Under the pieces are notes generated by a model, which did no database searches, was not told the DNA's origin, and was given only the letters and a program-made list of their open reading frames with translations. A program made the position numbers and the translations under genes. 7,657 bases of DNA from Pseudomonadota bacterium (GTDB lineage Bacteria > Pseudomonadota > Alphaproteobacteria > Caulobacterales > Aquidulcibacteraceae): NCBI GenBank assembly GCA_023461135.1, contig JAEWNX010000370.1, positions 1 to 7,657 of the forward strand. The letters are read 5' to 3'. Shown in pieces: positions 6,289-7,657 of this stretch (positions within the stretch are counted from its first letter, which is position 1; each line of letters opens with the position of its first letter).

Positions 6289-6566
6289 TCAAGGTGCAGT
6301 CCCTGCAAATCAGGCATGTCGCCGGTGAAATGCAGAGAGAGAATCTGCCGCTTGCCGCTCGCCACAAACTTGTATCGGCAGACCAGGCCGCTGATGATGA
6401 GGCACGATTCAGTCGGCCGATCGCCCTGGCGGATGATGTCTTCGCCCTTGTCGTAGTCGCGCACGCGCAGCGGCATGGCGCGCAGGGCCGCCAGCTCCGC
6501 ATCCCCCAACTCGCCCAGCGAAGTCAGCCGATGAATCAGCCTGTCGTGGGATTCGTCCGTCGCCAT
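6285..6566 (-). pseudogene. Crp/Fnr-family regulator, N-terminal sensor half (gene split by a frameshift)
   Basis: Residues ~15-93 form the beta-roll of a cyclic-nucleotide-binding-like domain: YDKGEDIIRQGDRPTESCLI, then SGLVCRYKFV, SGKRQILSLHFTGD and PDLQGLHLE. The frame then hits TGA (6287-6285) at the point where intact relatives continue into VMDH. I start it at ATG 6566 (MATDESHD), where family members usually begin. A TTG at 6602 would add 12 residues with no likely role. The upstream ribosome site is weak (GGA). No N-terminal iron-sulfur cysteine cluster of the Fnr kind is seen. The Glu and Arg that hold the cAMP phosphate in E. coli CRP have no counterparts in the PDLQGLHLE-VMDHG segment, so cAMP is not the expected ligand. 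The gene follows flgH by 63 bases on the same strand. Confidence 0.78.
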
Positions 6567-6629
6567 TCCGTTCGGAACTAGGGCGACGCCAATGTCGGGC
6601 AATACCCGGAGATGCTCCGCTCGCTGAGC

Positions 6630-7436
6630 TTACCAGGGCGAAATCGCGTCGCCGAGACGCTGGCCCCAGTTCGGGCGCTGGACCGCGCTGATCGTACCGC
6701 GGCCACCGTACGAAATGCGCGCTTCGGCGATCTGGGTGTGATTGATCGTGTTGTTAGCGGTGACGTCTTCGGGGCGGATGATGCCGCTGACCGTGAGCTC
6801 GCGCAGTTCGCCGTTGATGCGCACTTCCTGGCGGCCGGCGAGGACGAGATTGCCGTTCGGCAGGCGGTCCACGATGACGGCGGCAATGGTGAGCTCAATT
6901 TTTTCTTCGCGGTTGATCGCGCCTGAGCCGCGATGCTCGGATTCGGCCTCTGCGCCGACTAGGTTTTGTGGATCGAAGGCGCTGTTGAAAATCTGGCCCG
7001 CGACTTGTTCGAGGCCGAAGAAATTGCTGACGCCGGCGGAGGTCGAGCTTTCGCGCTGACGATCCGAAGAATTGGATACTTCCGCCTTGTCGTCGATCTC
7101 GATGTTGACGGTGAGGATGTCGCCGATGCGTGAGGCGCGCTGATCGTTGAAGAAACTGCGTGAGCCGGTGCGCCAGAGCGAGTTCGGCTGACCGGCCTCG
7201 TACGCGGCCGGCACGGGTTGGGGCATGCTGCGTTCGCCGCCGCCCGTCAGATATTCCGGCGTCGCCACCGGCGCGAGCTGGGGCGGCCCCATAGCGCGGC
7301 GGGCGGCGTCGTAGGCGACGCCAGGCGCTGCGAGCGCATCGCTTGCGAACTCCTGCGCCGGCGCAGTCGCGCATCCCGTCGCGCCCGCGGCGAGCGCGAG
7401 CAGGGCGAGAGTGCGCATCAGATTGTCGTTCGTCAT
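6630..7436 (-). CDS. flgH: Flagellar L-ring protein FlgH (lipoprotein, 268 aa)
   Basis: FlgH forms the L-ring, the outer-membrane bushing of the flagellar rod. The N-terminus is a lipoprotein signal: MRTLALLALAAGATGC with the lipidated cysteine at C22. Its -3 residue is Ala instead of the more usual Leu. A Pro/Ala-rich linker runs to about residue 84. It is longer than in E. coli FlgH, which partly explains 268 residues against about 230. The conserved core follows: NSLWRTGSRSFFNDQRA (85-101), RIGDILTVNIEIDDKAEV, and the C-terminal part with VSGIIRPEDV, ARISYGGRGTI and the terminal WGQRLGDAISPW. The start overlaps the flgA stop by four bases (ATGA), typical of a coupled operon. ATG for M7 is an alternative start that would keep the lipoprotein signal. 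Its promoter must lie upstream, beyond the window. Confidence 0.96.
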   Translation of the reverse strand: MTNDNLMRTLALLALAAGATGCATAPAQEFASDALAAPGVAYDAARRAMGPPQLAPVATPEYLTGGGERSMPQPVPAAYEAGQPNSLWRTGSRSFFNDQRASRIGDILTVNIEIDDKAEVSNSSDRQRESSTSAGVSNFFGLEQVAGQIFNSAFDPQNLVGAEAESEHRGSGAINREEKIELTIAAVIVDRLPNGNLVLAGRQEVRINGELRELTVSGIIRPEDVTANNTINHTQIAEARISYGGRGTISAVQRPNWGQRLGDAISPW

Positions 7437-7657
7437 GGATTGGCTCGCGCTGCGCCCGGGCCTGTGACGACGGCCTCGATGGTGCGGTTGGATGAAATAT
7501 TGAGGAAGCGCACGCTGTCGCCTACGGCGCCGTCTTCGAGCGCACGGGCGCGCATGGAGAGCGACAGCCCGGGCGCGGCGAATTGGAGCGTCACGGTTTC
7601 ACCGCGCCGCACCGCCGCGTCTGCGAGCGTGCGTGAGCCGCCGCTTGCGGGCAGCGT
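7433..7657 (-). CDS. flgA: FlgA, flagellar P-ring assembly chaperone, C-terminal 74 residues (5' end outside window)
   Basis: The frame is open to the right edge and ends in TGA at 7435-7433, overlapping the flgH start (ATGA). FlgA is a periplasmic chaperone needed to assemble FlgI into the P-ring. The visible part matches the end of its SAF-type C-terminal domain. RRGETVTLQFAAPGLSLSMRARAL is followed by a Gly-Asp turn and GDSVRFLNISSNRTIEAVV, the closing strands shared by FlgA proteins. The order flgA-flgH on one strand is the arrangement known in alphaproteobacteria, where flgF and flgG usually precede them. I infer those lie just beyond the right edge. Signal peptide and length cannot be checked. 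Confidence 0.88.
   Translation of the reverse strand, partial: TLPASGGSRTLADAAVRRGETVTLQFAAPGLSLSMRARALEDGAVGDSVRFLNISSNRTIEAVVTGPGAARANP

Noticed and set aside
785..6566. A cAMP circuit made of the cyclase and the Crp/Fnr regulator
   Set aside because: The regulator lacks the cAMP-binding residues and is split by a frameshift. The two genes are 3.6 kb apart with unrelated genes between, so nothing supports a direct link.
6567..6629. A regulatory site between flgH and the Crp/Fnr gene
   Set aside because: I found no TTGAT-N4-ATCAA Fnr/FixK box, no CtrA-type TTAA-N7-TTAA and no good promoter; only a four-pair GCTC/GAGC stem without a T-run.

Overview
The window is GC-rich (clearly above 60% G+C by eye) and looks like the chromosome of a flagellated alphaproteobacterium, most likely of the Caulobacterales/Hyphomonadaceae type. 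The evidence is a FliX-like C-terminus at the left edge (FliX is an alphaproteobacterial flagellar assembly regulator known from Caulobacter), a DksA protein of the single-cysteine alphaproteobacterial kind, and an flgA-flgH pair at the right edge. I see no rRNA, tRNA, CRISPR array, insertion sequence or phage gene.

Layout from left to right. Bases 1-788 (+) hold the 3' end of fliX followed by dksA. Bases 785-2638 (-) hold a soluble class III nucleotidyl cyclase fused to a TolB-like domain and TPR repeats; its stop codon overlaps that of dksA in one CTAG. A short divergent intergenic region follows. Then come, on the + strand, a four-helix DUF2214-type membrane protein (2722-3180), an acyl-CoA synthetase (3239-4840) and a CPBP-family intramembrane protease (4837-5505) that overlaps the synthetase by four bases. 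The rest is on the - strand and is transcribed towards the middle: flgA (3' part, 7433-7657), flgH (6630-7436), a Crp/Fnr-type regulator broken into two frames at about 6285 (5845-6566), and an unrecognised 82-residue protein (5517-5765).

How the parts relate. Flagellar genes sit at both ends: fliX (assembly checkpoint), flgA (P-ring chaperone) and flgH (L-ring lipoprotein). About 5.8 kb of genes with no evident flagellar job lies between dksA and flgH. That middle part covers signalling (cyclase, Crp/Fnr), lipid activation (acyl-CoA synthetase) and membrane proteins. It looks like ordinary accessory chromosomal content, not one coherent new system. The points most worth a second look are the split Crp/Fnr gene, the pair of 21-base inverted repeats that bury the ribosome binding sites of two consecutive + strand genes, the cyclase with its complete catalytic set, and the interruption of the flagellar neighbourhood. 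All assignments rest on reading motifs in the sequence; no database search was run.
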